64,000 bases of DNA from Marinoscillum sp040218045 (lineage in GTDB: Bacteria; Bacteroidota; Bacteroidia; Cytophagales; Cyclobacteriaceae): assembly GCA_040218045.1 (NCBI GenBank), contig JAVJQA010000006.1, positions 186,001 through 250,000 on the forward strand. Reading direction: 5' to 3'. The translations under genes and the position numbers were made by a program. The notes under the pieces are model-generated. The model was given only the letters and a program-made list of their open reading frames with translations. It did not search any database and was not told the origin of the DNA. The stretch's first letter is position 1; every line of letters begins with the position of its first letter. This document shows positions 53,053 to 61,838 of the stretch, in pieces.

Positions 53053-55026
53053 ATGAAATTTGTTCGTAAAAAGCGATCCGATAAACAACTCTTAGAAATC
53101 TATAAAAACCTGGTAACTCCACGCCTCATTGAGGAGAAAATGCTGATTTTACTTCGCCAGGGTAAGATCAGTAAGTGGTTTTCAGGAATTGGCCAGGAAG
53201 CCATATCCGTAGGTGCGGCACTGGTACTCTCCGCCGACGAGTATATCCTGCCGATGCACCGTAATCTTGGCGTCTTTACTTCGCGGGGTGTTGAATTCAC
53301 TCAGCTATTTGAGCAGTTTCAGGGAAAAGCAAATGGGTTCACCAAAGGACGCGATCGCTCCTTTCATTTTGGTTCCAAGGCCCACAATATCGTCGGGATG
53401 ATCTCTCACTTAGGGCCCCAGCTCGGAATTGCCGATGGAATAGCACTAGCCAGGCTGCTTAGAAAAGAGCCCAAAGCAACCATTGTGTTTTCCGGGGATG
53501 GTGGTACCAGTGAGGGAGATTTTCATGAAGCGGTAAATGTTGCTTCTGTTTGGAACCTCCCCGTTATTTTTATCATTGAAAACAATGGCTATGGTCTTTC
53601 TACACCAAGCGCTGAACAGTTCAACTTTGAGTCATTTACAGTAAAAGGCCCTGCATATGGTATTGAAGCAATTAGTGTGGAAGGAAATAACATCCTGGAA
53701 GTGCTCAATGAATTGGGACCTCTTGTAGAGAGCATTCGCAAGCATCCAAGACCGGTGATTTTTGAAGCCCGGACGTTTAGGATGCGTGGGCATGAAGAAG
53801 CCTCAGGTACCAAGTACGTCCCCAAAGAGCTCATGGACCATTGGGCGAAGAAAGATCCTATCCAAAATTTTGAAAAATTCCTTCTTCATGAAGGGGTTAT
53901 TGACCTTTCCGGTCTGGATAAACTAAAGGAGAAAATCCGAATGGAAATCAGTACATCGGTCAAGGAGGCTTTTGCAGAACCAGATATGGTCGCCAATACG
54001 GACGAAGAATATTCGGATCTTTTTGCTCCTTTTACCCAGCAAGTAATACAGCCAACCGGATCAAAAACAGCCAAACGTTTTGTAGATGCCATTTCCGATG
54101 GTTTGAGACAAAGCATGGAAAAGTATCCTGAGCTGGTGATCATGGGACAAGATGTAGCCGACTATGGAGGGGTGTTTAAAATCACAGAAGGATTTGTGGA
54201 GCAATTTGGCAAAGAGCGCGTGCGCAATACTCCTCTCTGTGAATCCGCAATCGTTGGGGCTGGCCTTGGTCTTTCCATTTCAGGAATCAAAAGCGTGGTG
54301 GAAATGCAGTTTGCGGACTTTGTCACGTGTGGCTTTAATCAAATTGTCAACAATCTGGCTAAAATCCATTATCGCTGGGGACAAAATGCCGATGTGGTTG
54401 TAAGAATGCCAACGGGTGCGGGTGTCGGTGCTGGCCCGTTTCACTCCCAATCCAATGAGGCGTGGTTTGTGCACACCCCTGGATTAAAAGTAGTGTACCC
54501 ATCTAATCCAACGGATGCCAAAGGACTGCTCAATGCGGCTATTGAAGACCCCAATCCCTATTTGTATTTCGAGCACAAATACCTCTATCGATCACTGAGT
54601 GAAGAGGTGCCAGATGGTTACTACACCACCGAAGTTGGAATGGCCAAATTGGTAGCGGAAGGCAATGATTGCTCCATTATCACCTATGGTATGGGTGTGC
54701 ACTGGGCATTGGAAGTAATTAACGAATTAGGAGTAAAAGCTGATATTTTGGATTTGCGCACCCTCCTGCCATGGGACAAAGAAGCTGTGGCTGCAACAGT
54801 GAAGAAAACAAACAAAGTCTTGATTCTCCATGAAGATTGCCTCACCGGTGGATTGGGTGGTGAGATCAGTGCATGGATCAGTGAGCACTGTTTTGAGTAT
54901 TTGGATGCCCCGGTACTGCGAGAAGCCAGCCTTGATACTCCAGTGCCTTTTGCTAAGGTACTGGAAGAGAATTTCTTACCAAAAAACAGGTTAAAGTCAA
55001 AAATTGACCAGCTTATGCAGTATTAA
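53053..55026 (+). CDS. Fused alpha/beta E1 subunit of a 2-oxoacid dehydrogenase (branched-chain type)
   Basis: The 657-residue protein fuses an E1 alpha half (about residues 1-320; GDGGTSEGDFHEAVNVA is the thiamine diphosphate motif, with ENNGYGLSTP) to an E1 beta half (about residues 340-655; MGQDVADYGGVFKITEGF, TPLCESAIVGAGLGLS and PHSQSNEAW-like GPFHSQSNEAW). Such alpha-beta fusions are typical for branched-chain or acetoin/pyruvate dehydrogenase-like E1 in Bacteroidota. It decarboxylates 2-oxoacids and loads lipoyl-E2. E2/E3 are not adjacent; lipA lies 2.8 kb downstream. Confidence 0.92.
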   Translation: MKFVRKKRSDKQLLEIYKNLVTPRLIEEKMLILLRQGKISKWFSGIGQEAISVGAALVLSADEYILPMHRNLGVFTSRGVEFTQLFEQFQGKANGFTKGRDRSFHFGSKAHNIVGMISHLGPQLGIADGIALARLLRKEPKATIVFSGDGGTSEGDFHEAVNVASVWNLPVIFIIENNGYGLSTPSAEQFNFESFTVKGPAYGIEAISVEGNNILEVLNELGPLVESIRKHPRPVIFEARTFRMRGHEEASGTKYVPKELMDHWAKKDPIQNFEKFLLHEGVIDLSGLDKLKEKIRMEISTSVKEAFAEPDMVANTDEEYSDLFAPFTQQVIQPTGSKTAKRFVDAISDGLRQSMEKYPELVIMGQDVADYGGVFKITEGFVEQFGKERVRNTPLCESAIVGAGLGLSISGIKSVVEMQFADFVTCGFNQIVNNLAKIHYRWGQNADVVVRMPTGAGVGAGPFHSQSNEAWFVHTPGLKVVYPSNPTDAKGLLNAAIEDPNPYLYFEHKYLYRSLSEEVPDGYYTTEVGMAKLVAEGNDCSIITYGMGVHWALEVINELGVKADILDLRTLLPWDKEAVAATVKKTNKVLILHEDCLTGGLGGEISAWISEHCFEYLDAPVLREASLDTPVPFAKVLEENFLPKNRLKSKIDQLMQY

Positions 55027-55061
55027 GCGGGATATACCGTTATTTCATTGGGATTGACCAG

Positions 55062-55069
55062 TAAATTTG
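55062..55069 (+). promoter_or_regulatory. Candidate -7 element for the PRYS-repeat gene
   Basis: TAAATTTG matches TAnnTTTG, 46 bases before the TTG start. The -33 region is not convincing. Confidence 0.35.
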
Positions 55070-55114
55070 AAATCTTTGGTATAAGGTAAAGTTTGTGTTA
55101 TTCATTATTCTGGG

Positions 55115-56623
55115 TTGAAAAGATTTCTGATCATATGTTCGTTCATGCTTCTGCTGGTGGCTTATACTGGCAGTAATGTTTATGGTCAGATCATCACCGA
55201 TTCAGACAAGAAACTAAAAACCCAGAAGTCAAAGAAGAAAGATGGCCTTTTCGGTCTTTTTGATAAAAAGAAAGGCAAATCGGCAAGTGGCCCATTTTCA
55301 CAAAAGAAAAGCAATACAGGACCAAGGACCTCTGACACTTCGCCATTCACGGCTTTTAACAAGCGCAAGAACCAGACCCCTCGATCAATCAGTTCGCAAA
55401 GAAGAGACCTTTTCAAAAAGCAGCGATATACAGCACCTCGCTATTCCTCTTCAGGGATGGCAGGTATCATGTCCGGTAAGAAAAAACCAACCCCGAGATA
55501 TTCCTCAGGCCAACCTTTTACTAAAAAAGACAAAGCGGCAACACCACGGTACTCTTCTCAGCGTCCGTTCCAAAAATCGTTTTTTGCGCAGATGTTTGAA
55601 CGAAACTCTGGCCCCAGGTACTCTCCGGGTTCTCCATTTTCCAGGAAAGAAAAACTGGCAAGTCCGCGTTACTCAGGAGGAATGCCTTTTACAAGAAAAG
55701 ATAAGTCAATAAAACCTCGTTATTCACCAGGCTCACCTTTTGAACAAAACTTCTTTTCGCTTTTGTTTGATAAAAATTCCGGGCCAAGATATAGTCAGGG
55801 CCAACCTTTCTCAAAGAGGGAAAAGACTGCCTCACCAAGATATTCTGCCGGCTCCCCTTTCGACAAAACATTTCTGGAGCGGTTGTTTAGCGCTGAACCA
55901 CAGATAAAGTATTCCGCAGGCTCTCCATTTACCAAAAAAGATAAAGCAATAAATACCCGGTATTCGGCAGGTTCTCCATTTACGAAGAAGGACAAAGCCG
56001 TTAACCCAAGATATTCTGCTGGTTCTCCGTTTACCAACAAAGACAAACAGGTGACACCGAGATATTCTAAAAGAGATCCATATAAAAAATCCTTTTTCGC
56101 AAGGCTTTTCTTTACTGAGCCAGTACCTAGATATTCGGCCGGATCTCCATTTGATTCCAGGCAGTACCTGGCCAACCCAAGATACTCTACCAATAAAAAT
56201 CGCTTCGACGTGAACGAGCGAATGAAAAAACAAACCAGGTATTATGATGTGGCATCTACCAAATACCGTGGCACTTATCGCAAGCCTACCAAACTCACCT
56301 GGAACCTGGACAATCTGGTGCTTTCAAGCAAAACCAAACGCTACGAGGGGAATAAAATGCCACGATATGACCCGGAACAGAACAAGAGCATTGCCAACTA
56401 TACAGGAACCTACAAACAGAAGTCGATTAGTCAAAAGAAAATGCACCCGAGTGCCAAACACCTTACTGCAAATCAGGATAGTGATGCTGTAAGAAGTGGT
56501 ATCCGAAAGTGGAATATTTTCTGGAACCGACTGAACCGGAACAAAGTGCAGCCAGATGCTGTTACTGATAAAATTTCAAAGCCTAAGTTTGACAGAAAAG
56601 AGGCTAAAATCTGGAACGAGTAA
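55115..56623 (+). CDS. Secreted basic repeat protein (PRYS-x-G-x-PF repeats), unknown
   Basis: The protein (502 residues, TTG start) has a good signal peptide (about residues 1-25, cleavage near NVYGQ) and then a strongly basic mature part. Residues 40-107 are Lys/Arg/Ser-rich with degenerate SPF elements. Residues 108-360 are 13 tandem units opening PRYS, each 17 residues (PRYSxGxPFxKKDKxxx) or 23 residues (PRYSxxxPFxxxFFxxLFxxxxG), apart from a first unit of 19. The last 130 residues carry weak YxGTY echoes and no sorting signal I recognise. No membrane helix or enzyme motif is seen. A structural or polyanion-binding envelope role is a guess. The ytxJ gene follows after 7 bases. Confidence 0.85.
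   Translation: MKRFLIICSFMLLLVAYTGSNVYGQIITDSDKKLKTQKSKKKDGLFGLFDKKKGKSASGPFSQKKSNTGPRTSDTSPFTAFNKRKNQTPRSISSQRRDLFKKQRYTAPRYSSSGMAGIMSGKKKPTPRYSSGQPFTKKDKAATPRYSSQRPFQKSFFAQMFERNSGPRYSPGSPFSRKEKLASPRYSGGMPFTRKDKSIKPRYSPGSPFEQNFFSLLFDKNSGPRYSQGQPFSKREKTASPRYSAGSPFDKTFLERLFSAEPQIKYSAGSPFTKKDKAINTRYSAGSPFTKKDKAVNPRYSAGSPFTNKDKQVTPRYSKRDPYKKSFFARLFFTEPVPRYSAGSPFDSRQYLANPRYSTNKNRFDVNERMKKQTRYYDVASTKYRGTYRKPTKLTWNLDNLVLSSKTKRYEGNKMPRYDPEQNKSIANYTGTYKQKSISQKKMHPSAKHLTANQDSDAVRSGIRKWNIFWNRLNRNKVQPDAVTDKISKPKFDRKEAKIWNE
55436..56200 (+). repeat. Tandem protein-coding repeat array with 17- and 23-codon units
   Basis: Unit starts fall at codons 108, 127, 144, 167, 184, 201, 224, 241, 264, 281, 298, 315, 338 and 355, giving spacings 19, 17, 23, 17, 17, 23, 17, 23, 17, 17, 17, 23, 17. 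The Arg, Ser and Gly codons vary between copies (for example AGA, CGG, AGG, CGT for the same Arg), so the units are old and held at protein level. Confidence 0.9.
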
Positions 56624-56630
56624 TAAATAT

Positions 56631-56981
56631 ATGAACTGGAAGAACATTACTAGCATTGAGCAATTGGAGCAAATTGATGAGCTATCACAAAAGCAACCTG
56701 TATTGATTTTCAAGCATAGCACCAGGTGCTCAATAAGTGCAACTGCACTGGCCCGAATGGAAAGAAAGTACAGTGCTGATGATGCACCTGCACTCGAAAC
56801 TTACTTTCTTGACCTGATTGCACATCGTGATGTATCCAATGCGATTGCCAGCCGCTATCAGGTAGAGCATCAAAGCCCACAGGCACTACTGATCCAACAA
56901 GGTGAATCCGTCTATGACAATTCGCATCTTGGCATTTCATTTGAAGAGTTAGTAGAAAATATAAGACCGGTAACAGTTTAG
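56631..56981 (+). CDS. ytxJ: Bacillithiol system redox-active protein YtxJ
   Basis: From ATG 56631 the protein has 116 residues with a thioredoxin-like fold; the frame is open further upstream into the repeat gene. The motif FKHSTRCSISATALARMER carries the single active-site Cys (CxIS type), and SPQALLIQQGE matches the cis-Pro region. YtxJ (DUF2847) is a monothiol bacilliredoxin-like protein that de-bacillithiolates targets. It complements bshC and ypdA found 30 kb upstream. Confidence 0.9.
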   Translation: MNWKNITSIEQLEQIDELSQKQPVLIFKHSTRCSISATALARMERKYSADDAPALETYFLDLIAHRDVSNAIASRYQVEHQSPQALLIQQGESVYDNSHLGISFEELVENIRPVTV

Positions 56982-57034
56982 CACTGGGTTGATGCCAGGA
57001 AGAATTGTTAACTTCATAGACAAGTTGCGAATAA

Positions 57035-57733
57035 ATGAAAAAAGTAGTCTTAATCTTATTGATCACCATTCCAGGCCTGAACCTTGTGGCACAGCCGCTG
57101 GAGGATGACTATAACACAGAAATTGTTTGGGGAGTCAACAAGAATACCAACAGTGGATTAATAGGAGGCGGCATTTTTAAACTGGCACGAAGACAAAAAG
57201 ACAATCTTTTTACAACTTATGGGATCGAACTAATCAATGTGAAGCATCCCAAGGAGTATCGATACCTAACGCCTTCAGGCACCACGTTTACTTACGGCAA
57301 ACAAAATTTTCTGTACTCCATTCGGGGTATTTATGGAAAAGAAAAGCTGCTCTATAAAAAAGCTCCTCAACAAGGTGTACAGATCAGTGGATTGATTGGA
57401 GCCGGGCCAACCATTGGGATAATTGCTCCTTACTACATACTGAGTGGATCAGGATATGAGCAATTCGACCCCAATAAGCATCAAAGTAGAGGTTCGATTC
57501 AGGGATCAGGAAAATTGTTTCAGGGACTTGGGGAATCAAATCTAACTTTAGGGCTTAATGCCAAAGCGGGATTGTCATTCGAATTCGGAACCTTTAAGAA
57601 CAACATGGCGGGAGTGGAAGTAGGTGTCTCCCTGGAGGCTTTCCCTAAAAAGATTATCATTGTTCCTACCCAGGAGAATTCCGCAATCTTTAGTGCCCTT
57701 TATTTCAATATGTTTTGGGGAACAAGGAAGTAA
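57035..57733 (+). CDS. Small outer-membrane beta-barrel-type protein upstream of lipA
   Basis: The 232-residue protein has a signal peptide (cleavage near LVAQ) and a beta-rich body with alternating strands (TEIVWGVNKNTNSGLIGGGIFKL, NFLYSIRGIYGKE, MAGVEVGVSLEAF) ending in YFNMFWGTRK, suggesting a small outer-membrane barrel. I do not recognise a named family. It lies 53 bases after ytxJ and 58 before lipA. A hairpin covers its stop codon. Confidence 0.7.
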   Translation: MKKVVLILLITIPGLNLVAQPLEDDYNTEIVWGVNKNTNSGLIGGGIFKLARRQKDNLFTTYGIELINVKHPKEYRYLTPSGTTFTYGKQNFLYSIRGIYGKEKLLYKKAPQQGVQISGLIGAGPTIGIIAPYYILSGSGYEQFDPNKHQSRGSIQGSGKLFQGLGESNLTLGLNAKAGLSFEFGTFKNNMAGVEVGVSLEAFPKKIIIVPTQENSAIFSALYFNMFWGTRK

Positions 57734-57744
57734 ATTTCCTTGTT
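57721..57744 (+). terminator. Hairpin over the stop codon of the barrel protein gene
   Basis: AACAAGGAA pairs with TTCCTTGTT (9 bp, 6-base loop), with the TAA stop at 57731-57733 in the loop. Only a short T run follows, so termination may be partial. Confidence 0.4.
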
Positions 57745-57758
57745 TGGAACTTTGACCG

Positions 57759-57776
57759 TGCAAAGCTTTCTTTGCA
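57759..57776 (+). promoter_or_regulatory. Small hairpin before lipA
   Basis: TGCAAAG-CTTT-CTTTGCA is a perfect 7-bp stem with a 4-base loop, ending 15 bases before the lipA ATG. It lacks a T tail, so a 5' leader structure is more likely than a terminator. Confidence 0.35.
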
Positions 57777-57791
57777 GAACATTAATTGCTC

Positions 57792-58679
57792 ATGATAGAA
57801 CTACCTACCATTTCCCAGGACAAAGCACAAAAAGTAAAAAAACCGAACTGGCTTAGAGTAAAGCTTCCAGTCGGTAAGGAATACGCTAATGTGCGAAAAA
57901 TCGTAGATGAAAATAAACTTCACACGATTTGCGAAAGTGGCAACTGCCCTAACATGGGAGAGTGCTGGGGAGCTGGAACAGCCACCTTCATGATCTTGGG
58001 CAACGTATGCACCAGAAGCTGTACATTTTGTGCAGTGGCCACAGGCAGGCCTCCTGAATATGACGAATCTGAACCTCAGAGAGTGGCAGAAGCCATCGCT
58101 ACCATGGGAGTAAAACATGCCGTAATCACCTCTGTGAACCGTGATGAACTGAAGGATCGCGGAGCTGAAGTGTGGTACCACACGGTAAAAAAGGTTAAGG
58201 AACTGAGCCCTCAAACCACTATAGAAACACTAATTCCAGATGTAAAAAGTAACTGGGAAGCACTCTACAGAATGATTGAACCAGGACAGGAAGTGGTTTC
58301 ACATAATGTAGAAACCATAGAGCGATTGTACCGAAGGGTTAGACCTCAAGCCAAATACCACCGAAGCCTAGAGCAGATCAAGCTAACCAAGGAGGCTGGA
58401 AAACGTACGAAATCAGGCATTATGCTAGGCCTTGGCGAAACAATCGATGAGGTACACCAGGCCATGGATGACCTAGTGGCTCACGGACTGGATATTCTTA
58501 CACTCGGACAGTATCTTCAGCCTACCAAAATGCACATAGAAGTATCGGAGTTCATTCACCCAGACCAGTTTGATGCATATCGTGAGGAAGGTTTGAAAAG
58601 AGGCCTCAAATATGTGGAATCAGGACCTCTGGTACGATCCTCTTATCATGCAGAGCGACATGTCAATGTGCCAATTTAA
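57792..58679 (+). CDS. lipA: Lipoyl synthase
   Basis: ATG 57792 gives 295 residues (a TTG two codons earlier is also open). Two 4Fe-4S clusters are visible: the auxiliary set CxxxxCxxxxxC (Cys 47, 52, 58 in CESGNCPNMGEC) and the radical SAM CTRSCTFC (Cys 73, 77, 80). The C-terminus has the family RSSYHAE serine motif. LipA inserts sulfur into protein-bound octanoate to make lipoyl groups for E2 subunits, the partners of the two E1 enzymes in this window. Confidence 0.97.
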   Translation: MIELPTISQDKAQKVKKPNWLRVKLPVGKEYANVRKIVDENKLHTICESGNCPNMGECWGAGTATFMILGNVCTRSCTFCAVATGRPPEYDESEPQRVAEAIATMGVKHAVITSVNRDELKDRGAEVWYHTVKKVKELSPQTTIETLIPDVKSNWEALYRMIEPGQEVVSHNVETIERLYRRVRPQAKYHRSLEQIKLTKEAGKRTKSGIMLGLGETIDEVHQAMDDLVAHGLDILTLGQYLQPTKMHIEVSEFIHPDQFDAYREEGLKRGLKYVESGPLVRSSYHAERHVNVPI

Positions 58680-59074
58680 GCAAAAAACTTGTTTGGGTAC
58701 GCAACAGCTATTTCCTGGTAAGTACTAAATACTTCTGATTCAAAACTAAATAGCTTCAACATCAACCGGGCCGATCCCCTGATCAACACATTGTCGGAGA
58801 CCACAATGATTTTATCTATGTTTTCGTGCAACTCCTGCATGCATTTGATCCATTCCCTGCGTGCCGACATTTCAAAACCTGTCATCTGTACACAATCCCA
58901 GATCAATATAAATTTTCTATCAGGATTGCTTTTAAATTCCTGGTCCCATATTTGGGTGGATAAGTCGCTTGCCTCCTCGGTAAATTTGCCTTTGAAAATA
59001 AATTTGAGACATGAATGTGAACTGTGAAAATCTTCGTCAGCAAGCACATCCACGTTGGTAGAATTCAATAACAT
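58676..59074 (-). CDS. Small cytosolic STAS/SpoIIAA-like protein, tentative
   Basis: The start at 59074 gives 132 residues (MLLNSTNVDVL); the frame stays open to 59164 without clear coding character. The pattern FIFKGKFTEEASDL, KFILIWDCVQMTGFEMSARREWIKCM and IIVVSDNVLIRGSARLML resembles SpoIIAA/STAS-like alpha-beta folds. Such proteins can be anti-anti-sigma or regulatory partners, but I see no partner kinase nearby. Its stop shares TTAA with the lipA stop. Confidence 0.6.
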   Translation of the reverse strand: MLLNSTNVDVLADEDFHSSHSCLKFIFKGKFTEEASDLSTQIWDQEFKSNPDRKFILIWDCVQMTGFEMSARREWIKCMQELHENIDKIIVVSDNVLIRGSARLMLKLFSFESEVFSTYQEIAVAYPNKFFA

Positions 59075-59407
59075 TTTTAGGTAGTAATTCTGTTGATGGT
59101 GTCGGTAAGTAATAAAACTCGCTGTTGTTTTGCCACAACTAATCGATGAGTATAGGTAAATCACCTATGTACGGAAGAACCTTCCCGCCTGTTTTTTGAA
59201 CCTCTTAGTATTAACCGTTTCACGATATTATTTTGTCGACATACTATTTATTCTCTGAGCATTGGTAATGATTTAATCTGCACGATTACGGACAGCAATT
59301 GTACACCTCAGTACATGCCGTTCTATTAATAACCCTTACCAGAGGCATTCAATGCACTTTTATCGTTTGGCATGTTAATTGGGTTTTGAAACCTAAATTT
59401 CTACCCA
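59075..59407. other. Intergenic region before the second FtsX-type permease gene
   Basis: About 330 AT-rich bases between divergent genes. I found no consensus -7 element, hairpin or RNA gene in it. The first 90 bases are an open extension of the STAS-like frame. Confidence 0.5.
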
Positions 59408-61837
59408 ATGCTTAGAAACTATTTGATCACCGCACTTAGAAGCTTGAAAAGGCACAAAATTTATACCCTGCTCAACGTATTTGGGCTGGCACTGGGTATA
59501 GGTTGTGCATTGGTCATCTACAAGGTGATCGATTACGAAAACAGTTTTGATAAGCATCACGAAAACTATGACAATATCTATCGCATAGTACGTGAAAGTA
59601 TTTACCCAGACCGTGTGGACAAGGGCATGGGAACACCTCACCCTGTAGGCCCGGCAGTTCTTGAAGACATCTCTAACATTAAATCATTGGCCAGGGTACA
59701 TTATGCCTATGAAAGCCAACTTAATATCTATGATGAGCGTGGAGAGATGAAAAAATTCATGCTTGAAAAAGGTATTACTTTCACCGAGAATTCCTACTTC
59801 GATGTTTTTACTGTAGAATGGATTGCTGGAGATCCTAAAACCGCACTCAAAGAGCCAAACACTGTGGTTGTTGCCAGATCTGAAGTCAAAAAACTCTTCG
59901 GTGTGGGGGATGAATCAGTACAAAATGTGATGGGTAAATCCATCAATTTTAACAATGTAAGAGATTTTAAGATAGTAGGAATCATTGAAGATCCAATTGA
60001 GCCTACCACAATGCCCTTCACCTTCCTTTTTGAGTACTACAGTCAGAATAAAGAAATCAATCCATATTTTGGAGAAGGCAAAAGCTGGAATAGTACCAGC
60101 TCCAATACCAACACCTATTTCATTCCCGAAAAAGGATTTAAGAAGGCAGAATTTGATGAGGCCATGCTTGCCTTTGTGGAAAAATATCATGGAGAAGGTG
60201 AGTCTGCCGAAACTAATTACTTAGCCCAACCTTTCGCTGACATTCACTTTGATCAGGATTATGGATCGTTTACCGGTGCTACTTCCCTCCAGTTTCTATA
60301 TGCTCTGGGGATCATTGCTGTATTCCTGGTGCTTACCGCTTGTATTAACTTCATCAACCTGGCAACCGCCCAGGCTTCTAACCGTGCCAAAGAAATAGGC
60401 ATTAGAAAAGCCATTGGGAGCATGACCAGCCAACTGGTGGTTCAGTTTTTGGCAGAGATCGCCATGATCACTTTCATTGCCCTTGTTATTTCACTGGCCA
60501 TTGCTGAATTGATGTTCAACTTCCTGAAAGACATTATTGGTTATCAGTTATCCATCGACTTATTGGGCTCACCTACCACGATCGTATTCCTGGTGTGTCT
60601 TTTCTTAATCGTCAGTTTACTTTCAGGATTCTATCCAGCCATGTTGCTTTCCAGGATGAACACCGTGATGGCATTAAAGAAGAAAATCACCACCAAATCC
60701 CATTCAGGTGGGCTTTCACTTAGAAAAGGACTGGTTGTAGTGCAATTCGCTATTTCCCAATTCCTGATCATCGGTACCTTGATCGTGTCTTCGCAAACAG
60801 ACTTTTTCCTATCAAAGGATCTCGGCTTTGAAACTGAGGCCATTATGACGACCTATATGCCTGAGCGTGATGTCGTAAAAATGGAGCGCTTTCGGCAGGC
60901 CATGCTGACCTCATCTGCGATCCAAACTGTGGCTTATGGCTTGAGTGAGCCAACAGGCAACTCTGATTCCCACAGCAACTTCAACTATGCGCCTCTGGAA
61001 TCCGAGAAGAGTTACCATGGCAACTTCAAGGCAGTCGACCCATATTACCTCGATTTGTTTGAAATCAAAGTGCTGGCCGGAAGAGGTATTCAGGAAGGTG
61101 ATTCCAATAATATCGTGGTAAATGAGAAAGTCGTGAAGCTAATGGGCTTCGAAGGAAGAAATGATGAAGTAATTGGCGAAACTTTGAAAACCGGGTGGGG
61201 TGGCGACAAAAGAATTGTGGGAGTAGTAGAAAACTTTCACACGTATTCACTTGAAGAAGACCTTGATTTTGTCATCTTCATTCACTATCCCAATGCATTT
61301 TACTCCCTTTCTTTTAAAACACCTTCACTGGCAAGTATAGACGAAGCTAAAGCACACTTTGAGAAAGTCTGGGATGAAGTCTATCCCGAGTATGTGCTCG
61401 ATTACGACTTTTATGACAAAAACCTAGCTGAGCGCTATGAGGATGTACAAAACATCACAGCCCTGATGAAAATCTTCGCTATTATATCCATTCTTATCGG
61501 GTGTCTGGGTCTTTATGGTTTGGTTTCATTTATCGCCATGAACAGAACCAAGGAAATTGGTGTAAGAAAAGTGCTTGGAGCAACCATTTTCAATATTCTT
61601 TCCATTTTCTCTAAGGAAGTAATGGTTTTGATGATCATCGCATTTACTGTGACTGCACCATTGGCATTCTATTTCCTCAACCTGTGGTTGGATAATTTTA
61701 TTTTTAGAATTGACATTGGTCCCGGGTTTTTCGTTGTTGCGCTGGTTGTTACACTATTTATTGCACTAATCACCATTAGTCATAAAACAATCACTGCGGC
61801 TCTGGTGAATCCAGCAGAAACCTTAAAGGACGACTAG
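59408..61837 (+). CDS. FtsX/MacB-type ABC transporter permease
   Basis: The 809-residue protein has a first membrane helix near residues 20-40, a MacB periplasmic domain, three helices around residues 295-430, a second periplasmic domain, and three helices at the end. Coupling motifs RAKEIGIRKAIGS and RTKEIGVRKVLGA mark the two FtsX repeats. It parallels the permease at 28003-30600 (both contain MLRNYL at the membrane entry) but has no prefix domain. No ATPase gene is adjacent. A tiny secreted-protein gene follows immediately. Confidence 0.9.
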   Translation: MLRNYLITALRSLKRHKIYTLLNVFGLALGIGCALVIYKVIDYENSFDKHHENYDNIYRIVRESIYPDRVDKGMGTPHPVGPAVLEDISNIKSLARVHYAYESQLNIYDERGEMKKFMLEKGITFTENSYFDVFTVEWIAGDPKTALKEPNTVVVARSEVKKLFGVGDESVQNVMGKSINFNNVRDFKIVGIIEDPIEPTTMPFTFLFEYYSQNKEINPYFGEGKSWNSTSSNTNTYFIPEKGFKKAEFDEAMLAFVEKYHGEGESAETNYLAQPFADIHFDQDYGSFTGATSLQFLYALGIIAVFLVLTACINFINLATAQASNRAKEIGIRKAIGSMTSQLVVQFLAEIAMITFIALVISLAIAELMFNFLKDIIGYQLSIDLLGSPTTIVFLVCLFLIVSLLSGFYPAMLLSRMNTVMALKKKITTKSHSGGLSLRKGLVVVQFAISQFLIIGTLIVSSQTDFFLSKDLGFETEAIMTTYMPERDVVKMERFRQAMLTSSAIQTVAYGLSEPTGNSDSHSNFNYAPLESEKSYHGNFKAVDPYYLDLFEIKVLAGRGIQEGDSNNIVVNEKVVKLMGFEGRNDEVIGETLKTGWGGDKRIVGVVENFHTYSLEEDLDFVIFIHYPNAFYSLSFKTPSLASIDEAKAHFEKVWDEVYPEYVLDYDFYDKNLAERYEDVQNITALMKIFAIISILIGCLGLYGLVSFIAMNRTKEIGVRKVLGATIFNILSIFSKEVMVLMIIAFTVTAPLAFYFLNLWLDNFIFRIDIGPGFFVVALVVTLFIALITISHKTITAALVNPAETLKDD

Positions 61838-61838
61838 C

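Noticed and set aside
55436..56200. CRISPR array or DNA-level satellite
   Set aside because: The periodicity is in codons (17 or 23), copies differ at many third positions, and there are no spacer-like unique segments; it is a protein repeat.
55795..56233. Antisense frames of about 130 codons opposite the repeat gene
   Set aside because: They are periodic only because the sense strand is; no signal, no start context, and the sense frame has a clear signal peptide and conserved units.
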